Shown here piece by piece: positions 51,102-59,686 of a stretch of 64,000 nt of DNA (position 1 is its first letter; each line of letters starts with the position of its first letter). Under the pieces are notes generated by a model that saw only the letters and a program-made list of their open reading frames with translations, was not told the DNA's origin and did not search any database. This stretch comes from DASXZH01 sp036502005. GTDB lineage: Bacteria > Armatimonadota > Fimbriimonadia > Fimbriimonadales > Fimbriimonadaceae. A program made the position numbers and the translations under genes. The stretch spans positions 34,885 to 98,884 of the forward strand of contig DASXZH010000038.1 in assembly GCA_036502005.1 (NCBI GenBank), read 5' to 3'.

Positions 51102-51974
51102 CTATTCGAACATGCTTTCGGCGAATTCTTTGGGCTTGAAGTCCTTCAGGTCCTCCATCTTTTCGCCGACGCCAACCAGCTTCACGGGCACCTTGAACTT
51201 CTCGTAAATGCCGAGCAGTGCGCCACCCTTTGAAGTCCCATCGACTTTTGTGAGAACCAAGCCCGTCACCCCGGCGAACTTGATAAACTCTTCCGCTTGC
51301 CGCACGGCGTTTTGGCCCGTGTTGGCGTCAAGTACGAGCAGAACCTCATCGGGCTTGCGGCCCAGGGATTTTTCCGCCACTTTAGCCACCTTTTGAAGCT
51401 CGTTCATAAGGTTGCCCTTGCTGTGCTGCCTGCCCGCCGTATCGGCCAATACGAAGTCGATTTTGCGGGCTTTGGCTGCTTGGATCGTATCGAAAATGAC
51501 AGATGCTGAATCAGAGCCTGGCTGCGCCTTTACTATGTCCGCTCCGGAGCGCTTCGCCCAGATCTCAAGTTGTTCTATAGCGGCCGCCCTGAACGTGTCA
51601 CCTGCTGCGAGAATCGAAGTAAAGCCTTTTCGTTTTAAGAGCGCCGCCACTTTGGCGATGGTGGTCGTTTTGCCAACTCCGTTTACGCCAACAAAGATGT
51701 ACACCGTTGGCTCCTCGTCGGCCACAACAAGCCCTGGAGCATCCTTCTGCGTCATTCGAGCGGTAATCGATTCTCTGAGGCGTGCCTTCATGCCTTCCGC
51801 ATCGGTGATTTTCTCTTCTCGTACGGCTTTGCGCAATTCTTCTAAGATATGCCCTGTCGTAACAATATTGGTGTCCGCTTGCAAAAGCGCTTCCTCCAGC
51901 TCGTCGTAGAGCTGGTCATCGATCACCCCCCGGCCCATAAGCCGATCAACCTGTTGCATTAACTTCTTAAACAT
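51102..51974 (-). CDS. ftsY: Signal recognition particle receptor FtsY
   Basis: A 290-aa SRP GTPase, the NG domain only; the acidic N-terminal A domain of enterobacteria is absent, which is common elsewhere. G1 VGVNGVGKTTTIAKVAALL, DTFRAAAIEQLEIWA, G3 DTAGRQHSKGNLMNEL and G4 LTKVDGTSKGGALLGI are intact. It docks ribosome-nascent chain-SRP complexes at the membrane. It is the last gene of the eight-gene envelope operon, 15 bp after the PIG-L gene. Confidence 0.96.
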   Translation of the reverse strand: MFKKLMQQVDRLMGRGVIDDQLYDELEEALLQADTNIVTTGHILEELRKAVREEKITDAEGMKARLRESITARMTQKDAPGLVVADEEPTVYIFVGVNGVGKTTTIAKVAALLKRKGFTSILAAGDTFRAAAIEQLEIWAKRSGADIVKAQPGSDSASVIFDTIQAAKARKIDFVLADTAGRQHSKGNLMNELQKVAKVAEKSLGRKPDEVLLVLDANTGQNAVRQAEEFIKFAGVTGLVLTKVDGTSKGGALLGIYEKFKVPVKLVGVGEKMEDLKDFKPKEFAESMFE

Positions 51975-51989
51975 GGATTTGGAAAGCCC

Positions 51990-52724
51990 CTAGAGTATGG
52001 CCCGAACCGCCTTCTCCCATCGTTGCCACTTGGGGCTACTACGAACCTTGCTCGCAAGAGGTTCTGGCAGATTGGGGGTTAAGAAGTCTGTATGACTCTG
52101 AAGCCGCATGCGCTCGGTCTTTCTCAAAGCCTCTTCTGGCGACTCAAGCCTAAACGTCCGGCGGACTTCGCTAAACTGCAGGTTGCGGTAAATGCTCTGG
52201 CTCGTAAATATCTTTGAGAATGCGACCTTGAAAGCCTGCACCTCACGCGGAAGCTTTATGATCTCTTGGCCATCCGGTTGCGCAAATCTGTTAACGATGG
52301 GCATGCGGTTTAGATAGGTGTGATAAAAAGGGATCTCAAACACGAGGCCACAAAAGGTTTTATTTACCAATAGGTTGGTTGCATCGTGATCCAGATGGCC
52401 CTGCTCAAAGGCGCCACAACAGATGCGGTCGGGCTGAACAAGGTTGACCATTTCTGAGAACGATGGGGTCAGCTCTTCGATCTGGTCGCAAACGTCCCCA
52501 TCGCGCCCTGCGTGAAAAAAGAGTCGGTCTTCTGGAACGCCAAGATACTCGGCGCTGTAACCCGCCTCATATTTTCGAACTTTCGTGTGATGCGTCCAGC
52601 TCAAGTGGACTTCAGCGCCGCTTGCTACCAGATATCTCACCCACGCGCAAATCGAGATCTCGTCATCGGGATGCGTCATGCAGAAAAGCCAACGCAGGTT
52701 CGGGTCTGTATCGAAAATCCTCAA
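51990..52724 (-). CDS. PIG-L family deacetylase
   Basis: A 244-aa LmbE-like zinc hydrolase. The first metal motif is MTHPDDEISICAWVRYLVAS (HPDDE) and the second GHLDHDATNLLV. The family removes acetyl groups from N-acetylglucosamine-containing substrates such as GlcNAc-PI, mycothiol and bacillithiol precursors. Here the gene overlaps rfaE2 by 4 bp in an LPS operon, so deacetylation of a core or lipid A sugar is a reasonable inference, unproven. Confidence 0.85.
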   Translation of the reverse strand: MRIFDTDPNLRWLFCMTHPDDEISICAWVRYLVASGAEVHLSWTHHTKVRKYEAGYSAEYLGVPEDRLFFHAGRDGDVCDQIEELTPSFSEMVNLVQPDRICCGAFEQGHLDHDATNLLVNKTFCGLVFEIPFYHTYLNRMPIVNRFAQPDGQEIIKLPREVQAFKVAFSKIFTSQSIYRNLQFSEVRRTFRLESPEEALRKTERMRLQSHTDFLTPNLPEPLASKVRSSPKWQRWEKAVRAIL

Positions 52725-53176
52725 TCTTCTTTTAGCGCCTGAAGAGTTAACGTGGTAGAACGCCCTGCTAGGAGCGGCAGGATGACGACCTGGCCTCCAT
52801 AACTGTGGACGATGGCCGATTCCGGCAGGTCTTCGATTTTATAATCCCCGCCCTTTACATGGACTTCAGGTTTTAGTAGCTCGATCAGGTTCTCGGGAGT
52901 TTTCTCAGTGAAGACGACCACCCCATCAACACAGCGCAATGCCGCCACTACCGTAACGCGGTCGGCCGTGGTGTTTATCGGCCGATCCGGGCCTTTTCCA
53001 AGCGTTCGCACAGATTCGTCCGAGTTCAGACCCACAATCAACAGATCCCCAAGCTCGCGCGCCGACTGTAGGTACGTTACATGGCCCGCATGGAGGATGT
53101 CGAACACTCCGTTGGTAAAAACCAGCTTCTTGCCCTTGCGGCAGTCTAAAGCCTCCAAAATGGTCAGTTCTTTCAC
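52721..53176 (-). CDS. rfaE2: D-glycero-beta-D-manno-heptose 1-phosphate adenylyltransferase
   Basis: A 151-aa nucleotidyltransferase corresponding to the C-terminal half of HldE. VFTNGVFDILHAGHVTYLQS carries the HxGH motif, and GKGPDRPINTTADRVTVVAA with IIPLL-like ends complete the domain. It makes ADP-heptose for the LPS inner core. The kinase half (HldE-N), GmhA and GmhB are not in the window. Overlaps both neighbours by 4 bp. Confidence 0.93.
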   Translation of the reverse strand: MKELTILEALDCRKGKKLVFTNGVFDILHAGHVTYLQSARELGDLLIVGLNSDESVRTLGKGPDRPINTTADRVTVVAALRCVDGVVVFTEKTPENLIELLKPEVHVKGGDYKIEDLPESAIVHSYGGQVVILPLLAGRSTTLTLQALKED

Positions 53177-54096
53177 GCTATCAACTCTTTTACCTTTCCG
53201 CTAACCGCGACTGGGTCTATTGAACTCAAGGCCTTCGGCTCATAAAAGCAGTTTTCTATTTGGCCATAGGGGCAAGATCGGCGAGGATTAGTAATCGAAT
53301 ACAGCCCCACGCTGGGCTTGCCTAGGGCGGCTGAGATATGAGTGCTGCCGGTGTCCCCACCAACATGGGCTTCGGCCAAACTAAGCAGAGCAACCAGCTC
53401 TGCAATGTTCGTTTTCCCTGTTAAAATTGCTGGGCTCTTCTTGCAAGCTGTTGAGATGCGCTGAGAGATCGCCAACTCTTCCTCGCTCGATCCACCGATC
53501 AAAACAACCCTTGTTTCCAAAGCATCAATAAACGCCGCGCAGTGTTCCTCTGGCCATCTTTTTGATGCCCATGCCGCGCCTGGGTTGAGAGCTACAAAAC
53601 GCGTTACGCCTTCGTTGCCCAGAATGGTACGAACGCCAGCCAAGGCATCGGCCTCCGGCGTCAAGTCAAATGACGCACCATCCATCTGGCCCCCGGCCGC
53701 CCGCGCCACATCCGCGTATTGGTCCACGATATGGAAAGACGTGGGGTCCGGCAAAACGCGCGAAGAAAAGAGAAACGAGCCCTCTCGCTGCCAATGATAG
53801 CCAAGCTTGCGCGACGCCCTTGCCAAATGAATTGGCCACGCGCTCTTAAACAACCCTTGCAAGTCCAAAGCGCAGTCGTAAGCCTCCGCCAACTGGGGCC
53901 AATCGGATAGTTTTAAGCCCTTCTTAGCTTCGATCACCGTATCGACGGCCGAGCAGGCTCGCACAATGGCCGAAAACTTTTTCGAAACAACCCAAGAAAT
54001 AGAGCACCCCGGAAATGCGTTTTTCAACGCAACCGCCGCCGGCAAGCTGCAAACGACATCCCCAAGCGACGAAAGGCGGCTAATTAACAAACGCAT
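53173..54096 (-). CDS. Glycosyltransferase family 9 protein (heptosyltransferase-like, 1)
   Basis: A 307-aa GT-B enzyme. The N-terminus LLISRLSSLGDVVCSLPAAV, the mid-segment DLQGLFKSAWP, and the ADP-sugar side VALNPGAAWASKRWPEEHCA with HVGGDTGSTHISAALGKPSV match ADP-heptose:LPS heptosyltransferases (WaaC/WaaF). RSCPYG and the C-terminus further support GT9. Which heptose it adds cannot be told. Overlaps the second GT9 gene by 17 bp. Confidence 0.88.
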   Translation of the reverse strand: MRLLISRLSSLGDVVCSLPAAVALKNAFPGCSISWVVSKKFSAIVRACSAVDTVIEAKKGLKLSDWPQLAEAYDCALDLQGLFKSAWPIHLARASRKLGYHWQREGSFLFSSRVLPDPTSFHIVDQYADVARAAGGQMDGASFDLTPEADALAGVRTILGNEGVTRFVALNPGAAWASKRWPEEHCAAFIDALETRVVLIGGSSEEELAISQRISTACKKSPAILTGKTNIAELVALLSLAEAHVGGDTGSTHISAALGKPSVGLYSITNPRRSCPYGQIENCFYEPKALSSIDPVAVSGKVKELIA

Positions 54097-55033
54097 GCTG
54101 GCGTGCCACTATCGAATCAACTGACTCCACAATTTGCTCCGGCAAAACCCCGTCCATCGATTTTCCGGCGTTTAACAAAACACTGTTCTGGGTGTAAGGC
54201 CTGTATTTCGTTTGATTAGTGTAGCCAAAAACGGACACCACCGGAACTCCATAGGCTGCTGCCATGTGGCCCGTGCCTGTGTCGGCCGCAAGATGGACGG
54301 CGCTGTTTGCAACCGCCCGCATGGTGGCCCCTAACGAGAGCTTGCCAACCCAACTCATAACGCCGGGCAGTTCCGGCGAAGGATCGCCACACCCGCCCAA
54401 AAAAGCAACCTGGAATCCCTGCTGCTGGAGCAGCCTGGCGACTTCACCCCAGGCTGCCGCCGAATAGCATTTCTTTGGGTGGCCCGCGCTGGTGGAGATG
54501 GTCGCTAGCCGCCCGATCGCTGGTTTCCATGGGATGTCGGGCAGCAACTCCAAGCGAGGCATGATTGGCTCAGTAGAAACATCGAAGTCACCGATTAAGG
54601 AAGCCATTTGTAAGTTCCGCTCGACGGTATGTACACCCTTGTGCCGAATGTCCGCCCGTGGATTTAGCAGCAGCGCGGCCACGTCAGTCGCCTTTGCTGC
54701 CCAGCGCTTTTTCGGCGCGGCAATGCGTAGGCAGAATGCGGTTTTACTATGGCCCTGTAGGTCTAAACCGTAATCAAATTGAAACCGGCGCAGTCGGGCG
54801 AAATGCCGAAATTGTTGGTGCCACGAGGTGTGGTCCTTCTTCCAATTTTTGCGGGGAATCTCGTAGCGCATATCGACCAGGCGTTCCGTGTCGATTACGT
54901 CCACGCATCTGGAATCCACTGCCCAGGCAATAAACGCATCCGGCATGGCGCGCCTTAAGACGGAGGCAGCGGGCGCTGCCATGACGCAGTCGCCGATCGC
55001 GGAAAATCTTACGATTAAGATTTTTGGCCCCAT
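54080..55033 (-). CDS. Glycosyltransferase family 9 protein (heptosyltransferase-like, 2)
   Basis: 317 aa from the ATG at 55033, preferred over an earlier start because it forms the TAATG overlap with the acyltransferase stop and begins MGPKILIVRFSAIGDCVMAA, the usual GT9 N-terminus. YGLDLQGHSKTAFCLRIA, ATISTSAGHPKKCYSAAAWG and HLAADTGTGHMAAAYGVPVV are the family regions. Together with the adjacent GT9 gene it probably builds the LPS inner core. Confidence 0.87.
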   Translation of the reverse strand: MGPKILIVRFSAIGDCVMAAPAASVLRRAMPDAFIAWAVDSRCVDVIDTERLVDMRYEIPRKNWKKDHTSWHQQFRHFARLRRFQFDYGLDLQGHSKTAFCLRIAAPKKRWAAKATDVAALLLNPRADIRHKGVHTVERNLQMASLIGDFDVSTEPIMPRLELLPDIPWKPAIGRLATISTSAGHPKKCYSAAAWGEVARLLQQQGFQVAFLGGCGDPSPELPGVMSWVGKLSLGATMRAVANSAVHLAADTGTGHMAAAYGVPVVSVFGYTNQTKYRPYTQNSVLLNAGKSMDGVLPEQIVESVDSIVARQHAFVN

Positions 55034-55929
55034 TAGAGTAACCCCTTCTGCCGCGCCGATTTCCACCGGTTATGCATCCACAGATATTGATCTGGAAACT
55101 CCCTTACAACCTGCTCCAGGTCCTGATTAAACCTTGCCATTATTTCGGTTGCCGTCGGCTTGGGTTCTGCTACAGGGTCGATCACACTTGTAAGGCGATA
55201 ACGATATTTTCCGGGGCCGGTTCGGTAGCAAAAAGTGATATAGATTTTAGATTTCCCGCGTTGAGCTAGGACGGCCGGACCCAAAACGGTGCCGGTCGGT
55301 TTTCCGAAAAAGAGTGGGAAAGACTCGTCTGAGTTCTGATCTGGCAACAACGCCACCGGCTCGTGCCTTTTGAGCTTTGTAAGAACGGTTCGCGCCGCCA
55401 TTCCGCGCGGGATAACTTCCAATCCTGCCGCAGTCCTCAGGTTCACCACAAGATCGTTTAGTCCGCCATCATCGGGGTCGCGCACCACCACTCCCAACTT
55501 GTAGCCGCATAGCGCCACGTACTGGGCAACGCGCTCCCAATTTCCGAAATGTCCGGTGAGGATGATAAAGCCGTCTTCCGGCGGAAACATGTCATGGATG
55601 TGGTCGAATCCATCCAGGGTCATGCTTTCCATCACCTCTTGCTTGCTTCTGGTGTCGGATCTCACAAAGTCGCACATGATACGTCCGAAGTGTTCGAAAA
55701 CGCCTTGGGCGATAGCGTAGCGTTCCTCGGGTGTCTTTTCAGGAAAGGCGATTTCCAGATTGGAGAGAGTGATGTTCCGGCGGCGCTTGCCTAACTTAAA
55801 CGCCATTCGGCCAAGCCGTTCACCGACTTTTTCAGCCTTGAAAATGTCTTTCTTAAGCAGCCATTTCCGAATTCGTACAAATGCGAAAGTGCCGGCGCGG
55901 CGTTCGAACTTCTTACGTCTTGTGCTCAT
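55033..55929 (-). CDS. Lipid A acyltransferase-like protein (LpxL/HtrB family)
   Basis: 298 aa. The acyltransferase HxxxxE motif is in FIILTGHFGNWERVAQYVAL, with VALLPDQNSDESFPLFFGKP as the second block and a C-terminal FPDQYLWMHNRWKSARQKG matching late lipid A acyltransferases. The N-terminus is basic with one likely interfacial helix. It adds a secondary acyl chain to Kdo-lipid A. Whether it uses lauroyl or myristoyl donors cannot be told. Confidence 0.87.
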   Translation of the reverse strand: MSTRRKKFERRAGTFAFVRIRKWLLKKDIFKAEKVGERLGRMAFKLGKRRRNITLSNLEIAFPEKTPEERYAIAQGVFEHFGRIMCDFVRSDTRSKQEVMESMTLDGFDHIHDMFPPEDGFIILTGHFGNWERVAQYVALCGYKLGVVVRDPDDGGLNDLVVNLRTAAGLEVIPRGMAARTVLTKLKRHEPVALLPDQNSDESFPLFFGKPTGTVLGPAVLAQRGKSKIYITFCYRTGPGKYRYRLTSVIDPVAEPKPTATEIMARFNQDLEQVVREFPDQYLWMHNRWKSARQKGLL

Positions 55930-56890
55930 CCAGCTTTTCTTGGATCCATTTTACGAACTCGGCTTCGGGCTGCACGCTTACTTCGTGCCGCGCAATCAGG
56001 ATATTGCGTCCTTCCAAATCGGTTCGCTCGCGCAGCTTCACCCAATCTTTTTCGGTCACGATCAGCGGAGACTCGGCGGGGAACGATGCAAAAAGGTTAC
56101 CTTCCTGCAGCGGGTCATGATCCGGCTTTCGTTCTTCGTGGTCCGTGCTGATGCCTGCCAATTGCAGACCCGCGATAAAGTTTTGGGGTGAACCGATGGC
56201 GCAGAGGACGTTCGCGGTTTGGGGTTTTAAGGCAGAGAGCCCAGTTTGGGCATCGATAAACCGCATCGGTTTGGCTTCAATTTTGAATTGGCCGGGAAGA
56301 ATGAGATCGGCTTTCGACCGACTTGAAACCGGCTCGCGGTAGGGGCCCGCGGGGAGGCAATGGCGGTGGTGTCCCGGTGGATCAAGCAGGATAATCAAAT
56401 CCTTTTTTAGCGGCAGATGCTGTACGCCGTCATCCATGAGCAGAATAGCTCCGGGATATTTTTCGTGGCAGATTTGGGCTGCTTTCACTCGGTTTCGCCC
56501 CACTATGAGCGGGATTTGTGGCAGTTTCCATCGGAAAAGGGCTGCCTCATCGCCCCATTTCAGGGCGGATAAGTCACCGGCAGGCGCTAGGCTCGCTTCC
56601 TCCGAAGCCGGGCTCCCGTAGCCACTGCAGCCGATAACGACCTCCTTCTCCATATCTGCAAGAAGCTTGGCTAAGTACATCGTTAGCGGTGTTTTCCCGC
56701 TCCCCCCAACGGTTAGGTTGCCGATACAAACGATTGGGGTATGCGGGTGTTTGGGCTTTTTCAGCCCAGCTTTGTAAGTGGCGGCGTAGGTTCGCCAACC
56801 GAGTTCATACAGCCATGAGGCCGGCAACAGGAGCGAGCGGATCAACTTGGAGGCGGAATCTTCGCCGTACCAAACTTCGCTCCAATGCAT
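55913..56890 (-). CDS. lpxK: Tetraacyldisaccharide 4'-kinase
   Basis: A 325-aa lipid A kinase. The Walker A-like segment is VCIGNLTVGGSGKTPLTMYL, with an N-terminal membrane-binding helix (LIRSLLLPASWLYELGWRTY) and the family DDGVQHLPLKKDLIILL. It phosphorylates the 4' position of the lipid A disaccharide. Overlaps the acyltransferase by 17 bp; the cupin gene lies 7 bp upstream. Confidence 0.94.
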   Translation of the reverse strand: MHWSEVWYGEDSASKLIRSLLLPASWLYELGWRTYAATYKAGLKKPKHPHTPIVCIGNLTVGGSGKTPLTMYLAKLLADMEKEVVIGCSGYGSPASEEASLAPAGDLSALKWGDEAALFRWKLPQIPLIVGRNRVKAAQICHEKYPGAILLMDDGVQHLPLKKDLIILLDPPGHHRHCLPAGPYREPVSSRSKADLILPGQFKIEAKPMRFIDAQTGLSALKPQTANVLCAIGSPQNFIAGLQLAGISTDHEERKPDHDPLQEGNLFASFPAESPLIVTEKDWVKLRERTDLEGRNILIARHEVSVQPEAEFVKWIQEKLDEHKT

Positions 56891-56897
56891 GCATGCA

Positions 56898-57239
56898 TTA
56901 TGAAAGCTTCTGGCTATCGACTCCCATCGGCCCCGGCGGACTCAAGATATCCATAACTTCAGAATCTTCCAGCGCCACAACCGAATGAGGCACATTCGAG
57001 GGAATTACAAAAACGCTGCCTCCTTCCAAAATGTGCTCTATGCCAGCAACCGTCCACAGCGGCTTGCCCCCAACAACCACCGCGATTTGCTCGCTCTCGT
57101 GAGAGTGCATGGCCACATGGCAGCCCTTGAACAAAAGCACTTTGGCGACCAAGGCTTTTTCGCCCTTAATCAATTGTCTTTGCAAATGGGGAATGGGGCG
57201 GTCTTCTGTAACTTCACTCCAACGGATCGGTTCTGACAT
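56898..57239 (-). CDS. Cupin-domain protein
   Basis: A 113-aa single-domain cupin. KGCHVAMHSHESEQIAVVVG carries the motif 1 G(X)5HXH(X)3-4E(X)6G pattern with His/His/Glu metal ligands; motif 2 is in VIPSNVPHSVVALEDSEV. The role is unknown; it could bind a metal or sugar. First gene of the envelope operon and divergent from mtaB across ~39 bp. Confidence 0.85.
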   Translation of the reverse strand: MSEPIRWSEVTEDRPIPHLQRQLIKGEKALVAKVLLFKGCHVAMHSHESEQIAVVVGGKPLWTVAGIEHILEGGSVFVIPSNVPHSVVALEDSEVMDILSPPGPMGVDSQKLS

Positions 57240-57278
57240 GTATCCGGTTTACCCTGCTTCAACGGTAGAATTCCCGAT

Positions 57279-58586
57279 GTGCCGTCTGCCGCATTCACAA
57301 CCTTGGGCTGCAAGGTGAACCAGTACGAGACCCAGCGCATTCTCGAAAGCTTCGAGAGCGCGGGGTTTGAGATCGTGCCGTTCGAAGCCAAAGCCGATGT
57401 GTACGTGATCAACACCTGCAGCGTAACTTCGATCGCGGAGAGCAAGAGCCGCTACACCATCCGCAAAGCTTGCCGCACTAACCCTGGCGCCAAGTTTGTA
57501 ATAACGGGCTGCGCATCGCAAATGGCCGCGAACAAAGGCGAATCAATGGAAGGAGCGGACGTGTTGGTGCCCAACCCTGAGAAGCTGCAAACTTTGCAGC
57601 ATTTCTTTAAGGCCTTCCCTGGTTATGAACTTCCTGCGGAACCAGCTTCGCCTCACCGCCCGCTTGGGCGAACGCGGGCGACTTTGAAGGTTCAAGATGG
57701 GTGCAGCATCTACTGCAGCTATTGCTCGATCCCCTACACCCGGCCTGGAATGTCCTCGCGGCCATATAAGGAGCTTTTGACAGAGGCCAGAGCCATGGTT
57801 GCCATGGGCTACAAAGAGATCATTCTAACCGGAGTTTTGATAGGGGCCTACGGGCCCGAAACCGGCAGCGGCGGGCCTGATTTCGAATCCATGGTCCAGG
57901 GCCTTGCCGTTGAATCCGGGATTGAGCGAATACGGATCAGCAGCATTGAAATGCGCCAAGTTACGCCCCGCTTGATCTCGCTGATCCAAGCCGGCTTAGT
58001 GGCGCCGCATCTTCATATTCCGTTGCAGAGCGGAGATTCCGCCGTGTTGAAGGACATGAACCGCCCCTACACACAGGAGGATTACATCGCTCTTTGCGAG
58101 CGCCTTTACAAAGAAGTGGTTGATATCTCGATCACGGCCGATATCATGGTCGGCTTTCCGACGGAAACTGAGGAGCGTTTTCAATCAACCCTCCACGTTT
58201 GCGAGCGGGCCAACTATTTAAAGGCTCACGTTTTTCGCTTCAGCCCTCGCTTTGGAACGCCTGCCGATCAGTGGGGCGATCCTGTTTCAGTTGAGGAGAA
58301 AACCGCTAGGAGTTTGCGTGTTGGCGAGATCGCGAAGCGAACCGCCGACGCCCATGCCAGGCGATTTGTTGGCCGTACTTTGCGTGTTTTAGTTGAAGGG
58401 AAGCTGAGCAAAGATGGTCTCTTGGAAGGTTTGACCGATAACTACCTGCAAGTTCACTTTGCGGGTCCGATCTCGCTGCAGCGTCAGCTTTGCTTTGTTC
58501 GCATTCTGTCGGCGGAAGGTGGATCGCTCCTCGGCGAACTCGCCGACGGAGCAGCTAAGAAGCGACTTGTCTTGAGTCTAAAATAG
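57279..58586 (+). CDS. mtaB: tRNA t6A37 methylthiotransferase MtaB
   Basis: 435 aa, GTG start. The UPF0004 domain has Cys ligands in TLGCKVNQYET, INTCSVTSIAESKSR and ITGCASQ; the radical SAM cluster motif CxxxCxxC lies in CSIYCSYCSIPYTRPGMS. A C-terminal TRAM-like domain follows (LRVLVEGKLSKDGLLEGL). The N-terminal sequence and t6A-type substrate arrangement favour MtaB over MiaB or RimO. It adds a methylthio group to t6A37 of tRNAs reading ANN codons. Confidence 0.93.
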   Translation: MPSAAFTTLGCKVNQYETQRILESFESAGFEIVPFEAKADVYVINTCSVTSIAESKSRYTIRKACRTNPGAKFVITGCASQMAANKGESMEGADVLVPNPEKLQTLQHFFKAFPGYELPAEPASPHRPLGRTRATLKVQDGCSIYCSYCSIPYTRPGMSSRPYKELLTEARAMVAMGYKEIILTGVLIGAYGPETGSGGPDFESMVQGLAVESGIERIRISSIEMRQVTPRLISLIQAGLVAPHLHIPLQSGDSAVLKDMNRPYTQEDYIALCERLYKEVVDISITADIMVGFPTETEERFQSTLHVCERANYLKAHVFRFSPRFGTPADQWGDPVSVEEKTARSLRVGEIAKRTADAHARRFVGRTLRVLVEGKLSKDGLLEGLTDNYLQVHFAGPISLQRQLCFVRILSAEGGSLLGELADGAAKKRLVLSLK

Positions 58587-58590
58587 CAAC

Positions 58591-58923
58591 GTGGCAACAC
58601 TTTTCACCAAAATCATCAACCGCGATATCCCCGGCGATATCGTCTACGAAGACGACTACGTGGTCGGATTTCGGGATATCGAGCCCCAAGCCCCCGTTCA
58701 TATCGTCATCGTTACCCGAACCGAAATAGCAGGTTTATCCTCACTGCCAGAATCCGGCGACCACATGCATCTGCTGAACGCAGCGAAGAAAATCGCAGCG
58801 CAAGAAGGGCTGACGAATGGCTACCGCGTGGTCATCAACGATGGGCCCGACGCTGGCCAAAGCGTGCCACACCTTCACGCGCATCTGTTAGGTGGCAGGA
58901 AGCTTGGCTGGCCGCCGGGATAA
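58591..58923 (+). CDS. HIT-family (HinT-like) nucleotide-binding protein
   Basis: 110 aa, GTG start 4 bp after mtaB. FTKIINRDIPGDIVYEDDYV and the histidine triad QSVPHLHAHLLGG(R) are diagnostic. HinT proteins hydrolyse nucleoside phosphoramidates and acyl-adenylates. It is probably co-transcribed with mtaB. Confidence 0.93.
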   Translation: MATLFTKIINRDIPGDIVYEDDYVVGFRDIEPQAPVHIVIVTRTEIAGLSSLPESGDHMHLLNAAKKIAAQEGLTNGYRVVINDGPDAGQSVPHLHAHLLGGRKLGWPPG

Positions 58924-59122
58924 ACTTGGGGATAGGGGTTTGCAGATAGAACCTCCAGAGGCGAAGGGGGCAACCTAATTTAGAGTGCTCGATCTTGATC
59001 GCGCTTTAATAGATGTCGGCTTGACGCCAAATCACTTAATGCTGCTGCGCCAGCTACATTCCAAGGCGAATGGCGAGATGCAGCAATCGATCAGGTCTTT
59101 GTGCCTGTGATATGATCCAGAA

Positions 59123-59611
59123 ATGGATCAGTCACCGGAATATCGTGAAATTAATTCAGCCGAGGACGTCAAGCTCTATGACGAAGCCGTAGCGGAGTTT
59201 CACGACGGAATCGTCAAGGAAATCGCGATCCTAAACCCAAGCTACGTGAGGGAAGATTTCTCAATGATCTTCGGAAACCTGCCTACCGTTCGATTTCTTA
59301 TACAAACTCAATCGGCAAAATGGGCCGCAACAGAAATTATTTTCATAGGTTGTTCGACTGTTAGTCTTTATTTTGACCATCCGAGTTACACGTACACGTC
59401 GGTTATCGAATGGACCGAAGAGGGCGTTAAACTGACTATCGACGAAGGCACATTTGTGTTCGTGGCTTCACGAGCTAAGTGGCGGTTGGTCCCTGAATGG
59501 ATCGGACCGGACGTTAGATTCACAACTTGGCCGAGTTTTGTATTAACCGCGCCGCCGGACCAACCGGGGCCAAGTATAGGAGCCCCTTTACCGGGACTGC
59601 CCCCTATTTGA
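59123..59611 (+). CDS. Hypothetical protein
   Basis: 162 aa with no recognised domain. The sequence (SAEDVKLYDEAVAEFHDGIV, FSMIFGNLPTVRFLIQTQSA) is mixed alpha/beta and ends in a Pro-rich tail. An ATG start preceded by GTGATATGATCC-like AT-rich sequence. About 200 bp upstream hold nothing recognisable. Codon use is ordinary; it could be lineage-specific. Confidence 0.5.
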   Translation: MDQSPEYREINSAEDVKLYDEAVAEFHDGIVKEIAILNPSYVREDFSMIFGNLPTVRFLIQTQSAKWAATEIIFIGCSTVSLYFDHPSYTYTSVIEWTEEGVKLTIDEGTFVFVASRAKWRLVPEWIGPDVRFTTWPSFVLTAPPDQPGPSIGAPLPGLPPI

Positions 59612-59686
59612 TCGAATGGGGCCAAATCGTTAACCCTTTCTCCTCAAGGGACTGCGGTTCGCTTCGAGAACGTCTAAAATAATAGC

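Noticed and set aside
58924..59122. tRNA gene
   Set aside because: No cloverleaf with TTC-type T-loop and acceptor pairing could be found; none seen anywhere in the window.
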